36,987 nucleotides of DNA from Oscillospiraceae bacterium (GCA_029227055.1 JAQXZE010000066.1:1-36987); one strand, 5' to 3'. Numbered from the stretch's first letter, positions 6,383-15,708 are shown. A program made the numbers and translations. The notes: generated from the letters alone by a model not told the origin.

Positions 6383-9052
6383 ATGACTTTTACCGAAAGC
6401 AAACAAACCCTTTTGCGCGGTCAAAAGGAAAAATGGCTTTCAACATTTTTATATGCGCTTTTAGCGGCAACGCTTTTGTTTTTGCCTTATATAATTATGG
6501 ATGGGGGATATTTTGTCTTTTACGGGGACTATAATGTTCAGCAAATCCCCTTTTATAAGCTTTGCCACGCAATGATAAGGGAGGGCAATATTGCTTGGAA
6601 TGCCCTTACCGATTTGGGAACCGATTTTGTGTCTTCCTACAGTTTTTATCTTTTAGGCAGTCCTTTCTTTTGGCTTACTCTTTTGTTTCCCAATAATTTA
6701 GTGCCTTTTCTTATAGCGCCCCTTTTAATTCTAAAATTCGCTCTTTCGGCGCTGACCTCATACTTTTATATAAGACGCTTTACAAGGCGCGCAGAGTCGG
6801 CTCGTCTCGGCGCTCTTCTATACGCCTTTTCGGGTTTTTCAGTATACAACATATTTTATAATCATTTTCACGAGGCAATCGTTTTCTTTCCGCTTTTGCT
6901 TTTAGGACTTGAAGTGCTTATAACCGAAAACCGCAGAGGCTTTTTCGCCCTTTCAGTTTTCATATCTGCGCTTTCAAACTATTTTTTCTTTTTCGGAATG
7001 GTGGTTTTCACCGTTATATATCTGATAGTAAGAATGGCATCAAAAGCGGTAAGGGTACCTTTCTCTCGCTTTGTTGTAATCGTTATAGAATCGGTGCTAG
7101 GTCTTCTTATGGCGTCGGTACTTTTATTACCGTCTATTGTCGCCATAATCCAAAACACAAGACTTTCTGAAGTATTGCTCGGTTGGAACGCCATTATGTA
7201 TGGAAAAGAGCAGATTTATATTAATGTTATTGAGTGCTTCTTCTTCCCGCCTGATATTCCTGCCCGTCCTGTATTTTTCCCGGGCGCTGATGTAAAATGG
7301 TCGTCACTTGGCGGTTGGCTTCCTGTTTTCAGTATGGTGGGTGTGTTCGCCCTATTTAAAAATAAAAAGGGCAATTGGCTCAAAAAGATGATAGGCATAC
7401 TTGCCTTTATGGCGCTAGTACCCGTTTTAAATAGCGCATTTTATGCCTTTAATACAGCTTATTATGCAAGATGGTTTTATATGCCTGTGCTTATGATGTC
7501 GCTTGCTACCGCTATGATGTGCGAGGATAGGTCTGTAAATTGGTCGGGCGCTTATAAATGGGTGCTAGGCATTACAATAGCTATGGCGGCAGTAATAGGC
7601 TTCTTCCCGCAAAAGCAGGAGGACGGCAGTATAAGGCTTGGCCTTTACACCTTTGATGAAAGCGGCGTTTATACTATGCGCTTCTTTATTGCCGTTATAA
7701 TAGCGGTGGTATCCCTCATAATTTTAAGACTTTTAATCGGCGTTATGAAGCAAAACCCGAAAGCTTTTTATAATGCGGCTACGGTTTGTGTAATAATTAT
7801 AGCTGTAATATACGGAAATGTTTATATTCTAAGCGGGAGGTCACATTCCTATGAGATAAAGGAAGTTGTTATTGAGGACTTAATTGAGGGCTCGGTAGAG
7901 CTACCAAAGGACTTAGAATACCGAATTGACACCTACGACGGTGTTGACAACACCGCTATGTTTTTAGGATACAGCAGCATAAATACTTTTCATTCGGTAG
8001 TACCGCAGTCAATCTGCGATTTCTATGATTTTGTAGGGGAAGAGCGTGTTGTTGCAAGCAGACCGACTTCTGATAATTACGCTTTGCGCTCGCTTTTATC
8101 GGTTAAATATCTTTTAAACCGAGCAGACGGAGAAAGCTTTGTAAACGACGAGGGCGAGACACTTATGCCCGACTATGAATATATAAAAACCGAAAACGAT
8201 TATTATATATATGAAAATAAGAGCTTTATTCCTTACGGCTTTTCTTATGACTATTATATGAGCTATGATTTCTGCGAATCGTATAGCGAATCCTCAAGAG
8301 CGGCGCTTATGTTAAAGGCTATACTTTTAACCGATGAGCAGATTGAAAAGTACGGCAAGTATATGACCAATATCGAAGATATTGACGACGAGGAATTAGA
8401 TTTTTATGATGAAACGGCTGACGATGAAGCTGTTTTAGACGATGAGGCTCTTTTAGAAGAGGAAACTGATAGCCAAGAAAATATAAGTCTTCTTATATCG
8501 GAGGAGACCTATATAGAGGATTGTGCAAGACTAAAGAAAACCGCTGCCGAAAGATTTGAGTACACAAAAAACGGATTTGTTGCAGATATTTCTACGGATA
8601 AAACGGGTCTTGTTTTCTTCTCTGTCCCCTTTAAAGACGGATGGACCGCTACAGTTAACGGAAAAGTGGCTAACATAGAGCGAGTAAACGAGGGCTTTAT
8701 GGCAGTAGAGGCTACAGAGGGCGTAAACCTCATTGAGTTTAAGTATAAAACACCCTTTATTGATGAAGGAATACTCGTTAGCGGCGGCGCCGTTGTGGTA
8801 TTTTTAGTTTACTTCCTATTTGCCTACTTCTATGCTAAGAACAATCCCCATAAAAACGGATATCCTGAGGGCGATGCATTACTTGCCCGTTGGAGAGCAG
8901 AGGAGATACAGTTAGCGGTTGAAAGTGAAGAAGAGGAGCCGAAAAGTATTTTAGACGATACGCCGATAGTAATTCCTAAAATAAACGAAGGCTTTGACGG
9001 AGGCTTTACTATTGACCTTTCAGAATTTGAAGAGGATAAAGGTAAAGATTGA
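6383..9052 (+). CDS. YfhO-family polytopic membrane protein
   Basis: The 889-residue protein begins with a cytoplasmic N-terminus, a first membrane segment (LYALLAATLLFLPYIIM) and the YfhO signature region GDYNVQQIPFYKLCHAMIRE, then many hydrophobic helices up to about residue 480. A large extracytoplasmic domain of about 300 residues follows, with an Asp/Glu-rich stretch near residues 668-700, then a last membrane helix (ILVSGGAVVVFLVYFLFAYF) and an acidic cytoplasmic tail. YfhO proteins have a GT-C-like architecture; in Gram-positive bacteria some glycosylate lipoteichoic acid with lipid-linked sugars. That role here is inference. I chose ATG 6383 because TTGGAGGA lies 10 nt upstream and because the longer frame would run through the promoter. 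Confidence 0.85.
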   Translation: MTFTESKQTLLRGQKEKWLSTFLYALLAATLLFLPYIIMDGGYFVFYGDYNVQQIPFYKLCHAMIREGNIAWNALTDLGTDFVSSYSFYLLGSPFFWLTLLFPNNLVPFLIAPLLILKFALSALTSYFYIRRFTRRAESARLGALLYAFSGFSVYNIFYNHFHEAIVFFPLLLLGLEVLITENRRGFFALSVFISALSNYFFFFGMVVFTVIYLIVRMASKAVRVPFSRFVVIVIESVLGLLMASVLLLPSIVAIIQNTRLSEVLLGWNAIMYGKEQIYINVIECFFFPPDIPARPVFFPGADVKWSSLGGWLPVFSMVGVFALFKNKKGNWLKKMIGILAFMALVPVLNSAFYAFNTAYYARWFYMPVLMMSLATAMMCEDRSVNWSGAYKWVLGITIAMAAVIGFFPQKQEDGSIRLGLYTFDESGVYTMRFFIAVIIAVVSLIILRLLIGVMKQNPKAFYNAATVCVIIIAVIYGNVYILSGRSHSYEIKEVVIEDLIEGSVELPKDLEYRIDTYDGVDNTAMFLGYSSINTFHSVVPQSICDFYDFVGEERVVASRPTSDNYALRSLLSVKYLLNRADGESFVNDEGETLMPDYEYIKTENDYYIYENKSFIPYGFSYDYYMSYDFCESYSESSRAALMLKAILLTDEQIEKYGKYMTNIEDIDDEELDFYDETADDEAVLDDEALLEEETDSQENISLLISEETYIEDCARLKKTAAERFEYTKNGFVADISTDKTGLVFFSVPFKDGWTATVNGKVANIERVNEGFMAVEATEGVNLIEFKYKTPFIDEGILVSGGAVVVFLVYFLFAYFYAKNNPHKNGYPEGDALLARWRAEEIQLAVESEEEEPKSILDDTPIVIPKINEGFDGGFTIDLSEFEEDKGKD

Positions 9053-9077
9053 CAAAGAGATTTTTGCGTGATATAAT
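9049..9077 (+). promoter_or_regulatory. Consensus promoter for the thiT transcript
   Basis: TTGACA (9049-9054) and TATAAT (9072-9077) match consensus exactly with a 17-bp spacer. The -35 box overlaps the TGA stop of the YfhO-family gene. The predicted start point near 9084 is just before the TPP aptamer. Confidence 0.92.
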
Positions 9078-9087
9078 ACTCCTTGCA

Positions 9088-9190
9088 ATTAAGGGAGCTT
9101 GATGAAACTCGGGCTGAGAGGAAATCCGCCAAAACAGGCTATGATTTCGACCTATAACCTGATGCGGATAATGCCGCCGTAGGAGAATAC
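9088..9190 (+). ncRNA. TPP riboswitch (THI element)
   Basis: The region holds the conserved pieces of the thiamine pyrophosphate aptamer in order: GGGAGC near 9093, CTGAGAGG at 9114-9121, and ACCTGATGCGGATAATGCC near 9157-9175, then CGTAGGAGAA. The GCGGATAATGCCGC part is the pyrophosphate-sensing helix arm. A terminator hairpin starts 10 nt downstream, so TPP binding probably ends transcription before thiT. Recognition rests on these motifs; folding was done by eye. Confidence 0.95.
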
Positions 9191-9199
9191 CGAAAGTAT

Positions 9200-9231
9200 T
9201 GCCGCAGGTTATTTTGCCTGCGGCATTTTTT
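9200..9231 (+). terminator. Expression-platform terminator of the TPP riboswitch
   Basis: TGCCGCAGG (9200-9208) and CCTGCGGCA (9217-9225) form a 9-bp stem followed by six T residues. It lies between the aptamer and thiT, as expected for transcriptional attenuation by TPP. Confidence 0.92.
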
Positions 9232-9312
9232 GTTTGCAGAGCGAAAATCCTGCTCTTTACCGACACTTTAGGCTTCAGGGTAATTGCAAAAAAAGAAAAG
9301 GAGAAATCTATT

Positions 9313-9885
9313 ATGGAAAAATCGAAAAAAACTTACAAGCTAACCCTGTCTGCTGTATTTGTAGCGCTAGCGTCGGTGCTAAGTCTAGTAAAGGTGTATA
9401 AGCTGCCGCTTGGCGGTTCTGTAACACTTTTTTCAATGGTGCCGATTATTCTGATAGGACTGTTTTTAGGGCTTTCTTGGGGAATGGCGTCGTCCTTTTG
9501 CTATTCACTTATACAGCTTTTCTTTGGAATAGTGATTGACGGTGTACTCGGTTGGGGACTAACCCCCTTAAGTCTTATCGGCACAATATTTTTAGACTAT
9601 ATTTTGCCCTTTACCCTTTTAGGACTTGTAGCACTCTGCAGAAAAAGCGGACCGGTAGGGGTAGGCATTGGAGTGGCAGTTGTTATGGCTCTGCGGTTTT
9701 TATGTCACTTTGTGTCGGGAGTTATTATCTTTGATATCTGGTGCGAGTGGAAGAGTGTCCCGCTTTATTCCCTTTGCTATAACGGCTCGTTTATGCTGCC
9801 CGAGCTGGTAATCACCGCTATAGCCGTAATGGTGATATTATCACTTCCCCAAACAAAGCGCTTATTTCAAAAAATAGATTTATAA
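9313..9885 (+). CDS. thiT: ECF transporter S component for thiamine (ThiT)
   Basis: The 190-residue membrane protein has about six hydrophobic helices and matches ThiT, the substrate-binding S component that captures thiamine for a shared energy-coupling factor module. Family-typical positions are LPLGGSVTLFSMVPI near residue 32, LGLSWGM near 54, the conserved RFLCHFVSGVIIFDIW near 123 and LCYNGSFMLPELVITAI near 149, which contains the thiamine-contacting Tyr-Asn and Glu. The ATG at 9313 follows AAAAGGAGAAA; extending upstream would enter the leader. The TPP riboswitch upstream strongly supports a thiamine substrate. No EcfA or EcfT genes are nearby, which is normal for group II ECF systems. 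Confidence 0.95.
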   Translation: MEKSKKTYKLTLSAVFVALASVLSLVKVYKLPLGGSVTLFSMVPIILIGLFLGLSWGMASSFCYSLIQLFFGIVIDGVLGWGLTPLSLIGTIFLDYILPFTLLGLVALCRKSGPVGVGIGVAVVMALRFLCHFVSGVIIFDIWCEWKSVPLYSLCYNGSFMLPELVITAIAVMVILSLPQTKRLFQKIDL

Positions 9886-9891
9886 AAGAAA

Positions 9892-9923
9892 AACTCCCGC
9901 TTGCTAAGAAGCAAACGGGAGTT
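9892..9923. terminator. Convergent terminator between thiT and the glycosidase gene
   Basis: AACTCCCG (9892-9899) and CGGGAGTT (9916-9923) form an outer stem, with TTGCT/AGCAA continuing inside. It is flanked by A-rich sequence on the left and T-rich sequence on the right, so it can serve both converging genes. Confidence 0.8.
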
Positions 9924-9931
9924 AAAATTTT

Positions 9932-12037
9932 TTAAAGGGCGATTTCTATTGTCATATTATTTGTTGCGTCTTTAATTTCAAACTCGCGGCGGTTATCAGC
10001 CTTATCAAGATAGTGTACAACCACTCTTTGCGGCTTGCGCTCGGATTTAAATGTAAACTTGATTTTATCACCGAGGTTAGAAAGCTTGAAGTCTGTTTTG
10101 CCCGAATATGTATAAATACCCTTAACATCGGCAATAAGCTTTTCCTTGTACCATTCTTTTGGCAGACCGGCTGTAATATGTAAAACATCCTCATCGTCAA
10201 AAGCATAGGCGGATGCGATATAGGAAACGAAGGCAAGAGGTGTCCAGAGGTGCTGAGTGTCACCCGTTTTGTTAGCGTCACCCTTTTGGACGCCGCGCTC
10301 TTCACACCAAGTAACTAGGGGGGAAGCGTGATTTAATGTAGGATACAAGAAGGAAGCTGCTTCCTCATACATACCAAATCTGAGGAAGGACTGCGAGAAG
10401 TTATCAAGCGCCATTGCAACCCAAAGGCCGTCCTTTTGCCAACCTGTGCCAACAGGAAGCCCCCCTTCGCTGATACCCTTTTTGTAAACATAATCTACGG
10501 TTTTACGAATAAGCTCATCATCATAGGGTAAAACCTTGGTGGGATGTGCTCCAAAAAGACAACCGAACATAGAGGTTTCGTCACCTGTGGGGGTGGCGGG
10601 GATATATGAGCCGTTTGCATTAGTAACATAATTCTCATTTAAGGATTTTAGTATGTCACGACGAGCGTCCTCATAAATCTTGGTAAATACCTTAGCGTCC
10701 TCGGTTTCACCCAAAATATTTGCAATCTCTATTGAAATTTTATCAGCGCCGATAGCAAGGAAGTTATGTGGATAGTAATATCCATAGAACTCTCCGCCGT
10801 CCATCATACCGCAGTCGCCCATACCGAAAGGCATAAAGCCGTAATGGGAGGAGTTTTTATCGGTTCGTGTGGTTTCTCGGGCGTTTGCGTTATATAATGT
10901 GGATTTCTTTATATATTCGTAATTGGCTCTTAAATAATCAATATCCTTTGTAATCATATAATGGTTATATACGAAGAATGCCTTGAAGAATATCCAGCCC
11001 CACATTTCGTGCTCCCAACCCTTTTTGGTAGCCCAGCAGCCGTCGTCGTCTTGACCTTCAATATGAAGCTTGCTGTCTTTCAGAGCCTGAGCCGAAAAGC
11101 CTAAAATATCGGTGGTTGTAACTGCGAGCATCGGTTCACCGCTGTTTGCGCATCTGTACTCATTAGTACCGCAAACAAAGCTTGATTTACCGCCCTTAAA
11201 GGTATCGTGCATAACATATAAATCGGAAAGACAAGCGTTGTAGCAATGCTTTACGCCCTCGTCTGCAAAATAGATTTTAGCACCACGATTTAAAAATCTG
11301 AGCCATTTCTTTTCAGCGGCTGTCATTTCCATTTCAAAGTCAATATTTTTAATGTCTTCTAACTCTTCAAAATAGTTGTTGAAGGGGAGGTAGAGATAGG
11401 CAGTTTTAGAAGCGCCCTTTTCCAAATTAAAGGACATATTTATAGCTTTTCTCGGACTTATTCCCTGAGCCTCCATTTCGGGCATCGGAACACCCTTTTG
11501 GGTTTTAGAGTTAGCAAGGTTGATCGGATATTCGTCAGCGCCTGTAGCGTAGGCTACCATTTTATCGGCTCTGCCGTCGTTCATTTTAAGAAGAAGGTTA
11601 TTATTAACGCCGTCAATGTGTCCCTGATTGCTTATTACCCAACCGCCGATGTGATGGGCGATAATTTCTGCAGAGAAGGGCGCCTCATCGCTCTTAAAAA
11701 CATTTTTTACGATAAGACCCTTTTTATATGCGATACATTCCATAGAAAATCTGCCGTCATTAGTGGAAATTTCCATTTTCGGAATACCGCTCTTTGTTCT
11801 TTTTACATTGTCTAAAACGATTTTTTCGCCGTTAATGTAAACTGTGAAGCCTACCTTAATAGAAAGACGGATAGTCTCCCAAGCGAGCGGAAAAACATCT
11901 CTTGGAGTTTTTTCCGCAAAGCCGAATTCGATTTTATCATCAAAAACATAAGCCAAATATTTATTTGACGACATAGGCTCGCAGAATGTCATTGCATACG
12001 GACGGGCGAATGCGTAAGAAAAATCAACATTGTTCAT
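9932..12037 (-). CDS. Six-hairpin glycosidase-like protein
   Basis: The 701-residue protein has no signal peptide and no membrane segment, so it should be cytoplasmic. Residues 1-270 look like a beta-rich N-terminal domain. Residues about 270-610 hold Trp/Tyr-rich helical repeats (WEHEMWGWIFFKAFFVYNHY, then FGMGDCGMMDGGEFYGYYYP, then ETSMFGCLFG, then GDTQHLWTPLAFVSYIASAY), typical of alpha/alpha toroid (six-hairpin) glycoside hydrolases. A small beta C-terminal domain ends the protein. I cannot assign a GH family or substrate; Asp and Glu in the DGGE and GDTQ motifs are candidates for catalysis. The ATG has TGAGGTG upstream, and a TATAAT box lies at plus 12098-12103. No sugar transporter or regulator is adjacent. 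Confidence 0.62.
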   Translation of the reverse strand: MNNVDFSYAFARPYAMTFCEPMSSNKYLAYVFDDKIEFGFAEKTPRDVFPLAWETIRLSIKVGFTVYINGEKIVLDNVKRTKSGIPKMEISTNDGRFSMECIAYKKGLIVKNVFKSDEAPFSAEIIAHHIGGWVISNQGHIDGVNNNLLLKMNDGRADKMVAYATGADEYPINLANSKTQKGVPMPEMEAQGISPRKAINMSFNLEKGASKTAYLYLPFNNYFEELEDIKNIDFEMEMTAAEKKWLRFLNRGAKIYFADEGVKHCYNACLSDLYVMHDTFKGGKSSFVCGTNEYRCANSGEPMLAVTTTDILGFSAQALKDSKLHIEGQDDDGCWATKKGWEHEMWGWIFFKAFFVYNHYMITKDIDYLRANYEYIKKSTLYNANARETTRTDKNSSHYGFMPFGMGDCGMMDGGEFYGYYYPHNFLAIGADKISIEIANILGETEDAKVFTKIYEDARRDILKSLNENYVTNANGSYIPATPTGDETSMFGCLFGAHPTKVLPYDDELIRKTVDYVYKKGISEGGLPVGTGWQKDGLWVAMALDNFSQSFLRFGMYEEAASFLYPTLNHASPLVTWCEERGVQKGDANKTGDTQHLWTPLAFVSYIASAYAFDDEDVLHITAGLPKEWYKEKLIADVKGIYTYSGKTDFKLSNLGDKIKFTFKSERKPQRVVVHYLDKADNRREFEIKDATNNMTIEIAL

Positions 12038-12174
12038 TTTTTTAACACCTCAAATTTTGTAGAAGGGTATATTTTAAACACCCCACTTATTTTCTTGATT
12101 ATATCATAACATATAAACAATTTAAAGAGTTTTTTTAAGCCCTGAGAAAGAGCTGATTTGCGCAAATGTTTTTC

Positions 12175-12203
12175 TTGATAAATTGAGTGTTTTTCTGTAT
12201 AAT
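12175..12203 (+). promoter_or_regulatory. Promoter for the Gld-like ABC operon
   Basis: TTGATA (12175-12180) and TATAAT (12198-12203) are separated by 17 bp. The predicted start near 12210 gives a leader of about 88 nt to ATG 12298. I see no clear regulatory RNA in that leader. Confidence 0.75.
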
Positions 12204-12297
12204 ATCTGTGTATGTGCATTGTTTAAAAAATGTTTACAACTTTTATACAAATGTATGTTAGAGTATAAACGGCAAAAAGTTTTATGGAGGAATAGTA

Positions 12298-13326
12298 ATG
12301 ATAGAAGTTATTGGACTTTCTAAAAGGTACGGAACGCATCTTGCAGTACAGGATGTAAACTTTTCCATCAGCAAAGGTGAGGTTGTAGGTTTCTTAGGAC
12401 CTAACGGTGCAGGTAAATCTACAATTATGAACATTTTAACGGGATACCTTTCGATGACACAAGGGTCGATTATGGTTGACGGCTTTGATATCAACGAAAA
12501 TCCCGAAGATGTGAAGAAGAGAATAGGCTACTTGCCTGAAATTCCGCCCCTTTACATAGATATGACCGTAAGTGAGTATTTAAGTTTTATTTACGACCTT
12601 AAAAAAGTAAAGTTCCCGAAAAAGCCTCATATTGATGAGGTTATGCGTCTTGTAAAGATAGACAATGTTAAGGACAGACTTATAAAGAATTTATCAAAGG
12701 GTTACCGCCAAAGAGTAGGCTTTGCTCAGGCTTTGATGGGCAACCCCGATGTCCTTATTTTGGACGAGCCTACAGTTGGTCTTGACCCCAAGCAGATTAT
12801 CGAAATCAGAAATCTAATTGCAAAGCTCGGAAAGAACCACACCATAATTCTTTCTTCACATATCCTTTCTGAAATTCAGGCGGTATGTAAGAGGGTTATC
12901 ATAATAAATAAGGGTGAGATTATCGCTGACGATACACCCGATAACCTTTCTGCAAAGCTTTCGAGCGACCGTTCTGTAATGGCGCGAATTGTTTGCAACG
13001 AAGAAGATATGCTTGAAGCACTTTCCTCTGTAAAGGGAGTTGCAAAGGTAGTTTCTTTAGGCTCCAAAGAAAAGGGAAGCTGCGATTTTGTTATAACACC
13101 CGAGGAGGATACAGATATCAGGGCAGCCGTATCCCGCCGTATAAGTGAGAGAGGAAAAACTATACTTTCCTTTGCAGACAGCACACTCTCACTAGAACAG
13201 GTATTCCTTCGTCTTACTGAGGCACAGGATAATAACGAGGCCCGCAGAATGCTCGGCTTTGAAGTTAATGAAGATATCGTTGCTGACGAGGTAACAGAAG
13301 AAATTGAGAGTGAGGAGGCAGAATAA
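12298..13326 (+). CDS. ABC transporter ATP-binding protein (GldA-like)
   Basis: The 342-residue protein is a complete ABC ATPase. Walker A is GPNGAGKST at residues 34-42, the signature is LSKGYRQR near 131, Walker B is VLILDEP near 152 and the switch His is in SSHILSEI. After the ATPase core comes an extension of about 110 residues typical of the DrrA/GldA/CcmA type, ending in an acidic tail. It should power the permease encoded immediately downstream; its stop overlaps the next start (ATAATG). The ribosome site is ATGGAGGAAT. The gene order with a permease, a GldG-like protein and a DUF4340 protein defines the system; the substrate is unknown. Confidence 0.92.
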   Translation: MIEVIGLSKRYGTHLAVQDVNFSISKGEVVGFLGPNGAGKSTIMNILTGYLSMTQGSIMVDGFDINENPEDVKKRIGYLPEIPPLYIDMTVSEYLSFIYDLKKVKFPKKPHIDEVMRLVKIDNVKDRLIKNLSKGYRQRVGFAQALMGNPDVLILDEPTVGLDPKQIIEIRNLIAKLGKNHTIILSSHILSEIQAVCKRVIIINKGEIIADDTPDNLSAKLSSDRSVMARIVCNEEDMLEALSSVKGVAKVVSLGSKEKGSCDFVITPEEDTDIRAAVSRRISERGKTILSFADSTLSLEQVFLRLTEAQDNNEARRMLGFEVNEDIVADEVTEEIESEEAE

Positions 13327-14027
13327 TGAAAGCGGTATTTAAAAGAGAATTAAAGGCATATTTCTCAACACCCATCGGATTTTTGGTTGTTGCGGCATAT
13401 TTCTTCTTTTTAGGTCTTTATTTTACGGTTGTATATGCAGCAGGAAGCCCTGAAATTTCTATGATAATTATGGCAACATCAAGTATTGTTGTTTTTACAA
13501 TTCCGATAATTACAATGCGCCTTATGAGTGAGGACAGACGCCAAAAGGTTGACCAGGCTCTTCTTACTGCCCCCGTAAAGCTATCGGGTATAGTTTTCGG
13601 CAAATTCTTTGCTGCTCTTTCCCTTTTTGCAATTTGCTTTACCCCAACCCTCATTTTTGAAATTATAGTTGCAACTAAGGTAGAGGTAAACTTCATTTCT
13701 TACCTTTATTCGCTTTTAGGAATGTTGCTTTTAGGCAGTGCGCTTATCTCTATCGGTATGTTTATTTCCTCTCTTACAGAAAGCCCGATAGTTTCGGCAA
13801 TACTTTCCCTAGTTATAAACTTTGTTGTTCTCTATCTTTCAACCTTTGCTACTATGGTTGATGTTGAGTGGATAACAAAAATCTTAAACAGGGCAGCATT
13901 TATAACTGTATTTGAAAACTTTGGCAACAACATTTTCAAAGTTGCAGACATAATTTATTTCTTAAGCATTACAGCAGCCTTCATTTTCCTAACGGTTCGC
14001 TCGCTTGAGAAGAGAAGATGGTCTTAA
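13326..14027 (+). CDS. ABC transporter permease (GldF-like)
   Basis: The 233-residue membrane protein has about six hydrophobic helices, beginning KRELKAYFSTPIGFLVVAAY, a typical start of ABC-2 type permeases of the GldF/NosY group. The conserved RLMSEDRRQKVDQALLTAPV stretch between helices 2 and 3 is the coupling region seen in these permeases, and LSSLTESP-like sequence (FISSLTESPIVSAILS) follows later. It should form the membrane channel for the upstream ATPase. Its ATG overlaps the ATPase stop by one base, so translation is coupled. The GldG-like gene begins 13 nt after its stop. Confidence 0.9.
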   Translation: MKAVFKRELKAYFSTPIGFLVVAAYFFFLGLYFTVVYAAGSPEISMIIMATSSIVVFTIPIITMRLMSEDRRQKVDQALLTAPVKLSGIVFGKFFAALSLFAICFTPTLIFEIIVATKVEVNFISYLYSLLGMLLLGSALISIGMFISSLTESPIVSAILSLVINFVVLYLSTFATMVDVEWITKILNRAAFITVFENFGNNIFKVADIIYFLSITAAFIFLTVRSLEKRRWS

Positions 14028-14040
14028 AGAGGTGAAGAAT

Positions 14041-15708
14041 ATGGAAGAGAAAAACATAAATGAAACAGCAGTTACAGAAGCTGCTGAAGTAAAAAAAGAT
14101 AAAAAGTCGGCAAAAGACTTTTTAAAGGCTTTAAAGCAAAAAAAATCTACTAAGCTTAAAAACCAAGCCCTCTTTAAAAGAGGTGGATATTCTCTTGCAA
14201 TAACTGCCCTTTTTCTAGTTGGTATTATACTCTTTAACTGGCTTGTTTCCGCCCTTGCAGACAGATTTAACCTTGAGTTTGATATGACTGCTACAAAGCA
14301 GAACACAATAACAGAAGAAAATCTAGATTTCATAAAAGATGTAAAAAATCCCGTGAGCATTGTTTTCTGTGCAAAAGAGGATGATTATGTAGGCGGAATG
14401 ATGTCAAGCTATGCATCATATTACTACACTGTTTCTGACCCTAACGAAGCTAATTACTATAACCAAACCATAAATTTGGTTAAAAAATATGCTGATGTTA
14501 ACAAGAATATCACCCTCGAATTTATTGATACTCAGAGTACAGAGTTTGCTAAGATTGCTTCTAAATATTCAAACGAAAACATTTCATACGGTGATATTAT
14601 CGTTTCGGGCGAGGTTAAGGGTGACGACGGCAAAAATATGTCCCGTTACAAGATTATAAGCTATCAGGATATTTATACTCTAACAGACGAAAGCGGTATG
14701 GCAGCATACGGCGCCGGCGGTTATACAATTGACGGCAACAATATCGAAACTGTAGTTACAAGTGCAATTTCAATTGTTACAAGTGCAGAAACCAAAAAGG
14801 TATTACTCCTTACAGGCCATTCTGACTCTAATTATACCGAAATATTTAAAAAGCTTTTAGAGGTAAACGGCTATGAGATTACCGTTTCTGATGATGCTTT
14901 AATTACATCCATTTCAAAAGAGTTTGATGCGGTAGCTATTTTGGCTCCGAATAAGGATTTCCTTGGCAGTGAGCTTGACAAAATAGAGGAGTTTTTGGAT
15001 AACGGCGAAGCGCTCGGCAAGGGTCTTTTATACTTTGCAGATGCAACCCTTCCCGTACTTCCTAACTTCAGCGAATTCTTGCTCGATTGGGGAATCGAGA
15101 TGGAGGACGGAATTTTATTCGAAACAACCGCTAACAACCGTCTTGAAGGTGACCCCTATACAATGGGAACATTCCCCGCAGAAGATAAAATTACTTCTGG
15201 TATGACATACTGTATTACAAACTACAATGTACCCCTTGCCGCTACTGACCCTGCAGACGAGCGAATTGGTGTTACAAGCCTTATGAGTACATCTCCCACA
15301 GTTGTAGTAGCGCCTAAGGGCTCTGGCAGTGCTTGGGATGATTATTCCAAGAGCGATATGGGCACATATTCAAGCGTTATTCAGGCGGAAAAAACTGATA
15401 TAGACGATGATAATATGGAAGTTAGCAGTTATGTAATTGCTTTTTCGAGTATTGAATTTATATATTCCGATTGGGCAGAATATGATGCTCTTTCAAACAA
15501 GAACATCGCCCTTGCCGCAGCAGACAGAGCAACAGGCGTTGAAAACACAGGAATTTCCTTTATTCCGAAGATTATAGTAAACGAAAGCTTTGCTGATGCT
15601 GTATCTGATGCAAGTGTTGCTGTAGTCAGAATGATATTTATGATACTCTTACCCATTGCAATAGTGGCTTTAGGTGTAGTTATCTTTATTAGGAGAAAGA
15701 ACGCATAA
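14041..15708 (+). CDS. GldG-family ABC system auxiliary protein
   Basis: The 555-residue protein has a Lys-rich cytoplasmic N-terminus, a membrane helix (YSLAITALFLVGIILFNWLV), a large extracytoplasmic domain and a C-terminal helix (VVRMIFMILLPIAIVALGVVIF) followed by basic residues. The stretch NLEFDMTATKQNTITEENLDFIKDVKNPVSI corresponds in pattern to the GldG/IFT52-like domain (the segment is about 30 residues near position 80). GldG pairs with GldF in Bacteroidetes gliding, but homologues are common in non-gliding Firmicutes. I chose ATG 14041, with AGAGGTGAAG upstream; the earlier in-frame TTG at 14005 lies in the permease gene. It overlaps the DUF4340 gene by one base. Confidence 0.85.
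   Translation: MEEKNINETAVTEAAEVKKDKKSAKDFLKALKQKKSTKLKNQALFKRGGYSLAITALFLVGIILFNWLVSALADRFNLEFDMTATKQNTITEENLDFIKDVKNPVSIVFCAKEDDYVGGMMSSYASYYYTVSDPNEANYYNQTINLVKKYADVNKNITLEFIDTQSTEFAKIASKYSNENISYGDIIVSGEVKGDDGKNMSRYKIISYQDIYTLTDESGMAAYGAGGYTIDGNNIETVVTSAISIVTSAETKKVLLLTGHSDSNYTEIFKKLLEVNGYEITVSDDALITSISKEFDAVAILAPNKDFLGSELDKIEEFLDNGEALGKGLLYFADATLPVLPNFSEFLLDWGIEMEDGILFETTANNRLEGDPYTMGTFPAEDKITSGMTYCITNYNVPLAATDPADERIGVTSLMSTSPTVVVAPKGSGSAWDDYSKSDMGTYSSVIQAEKTDIDDDNMEVSSYVIAFSSIEFIYSDWAEYDALSNKNIALAAADRATGVENTGISFIPKIIVNESFADAVSDASVAVVRMIFMILLPIAIVALGVVIFIRRKNA

Noticed and set aside
9232-9312. Second regulatory hairpin between the riboswitch terminator and thiT
   Set aside because: AGAGC/GCTCT near 9238-9256 can form a 5-bp stem, but it is short, does not cover the ribosome site and has no T run.
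11498-11815. Open frame on the plus strand within the glycosidase gene
   Set aside because: It is antisense to a long, well-conserved coding region, has no ribosome site, and its translation resembles no known family.
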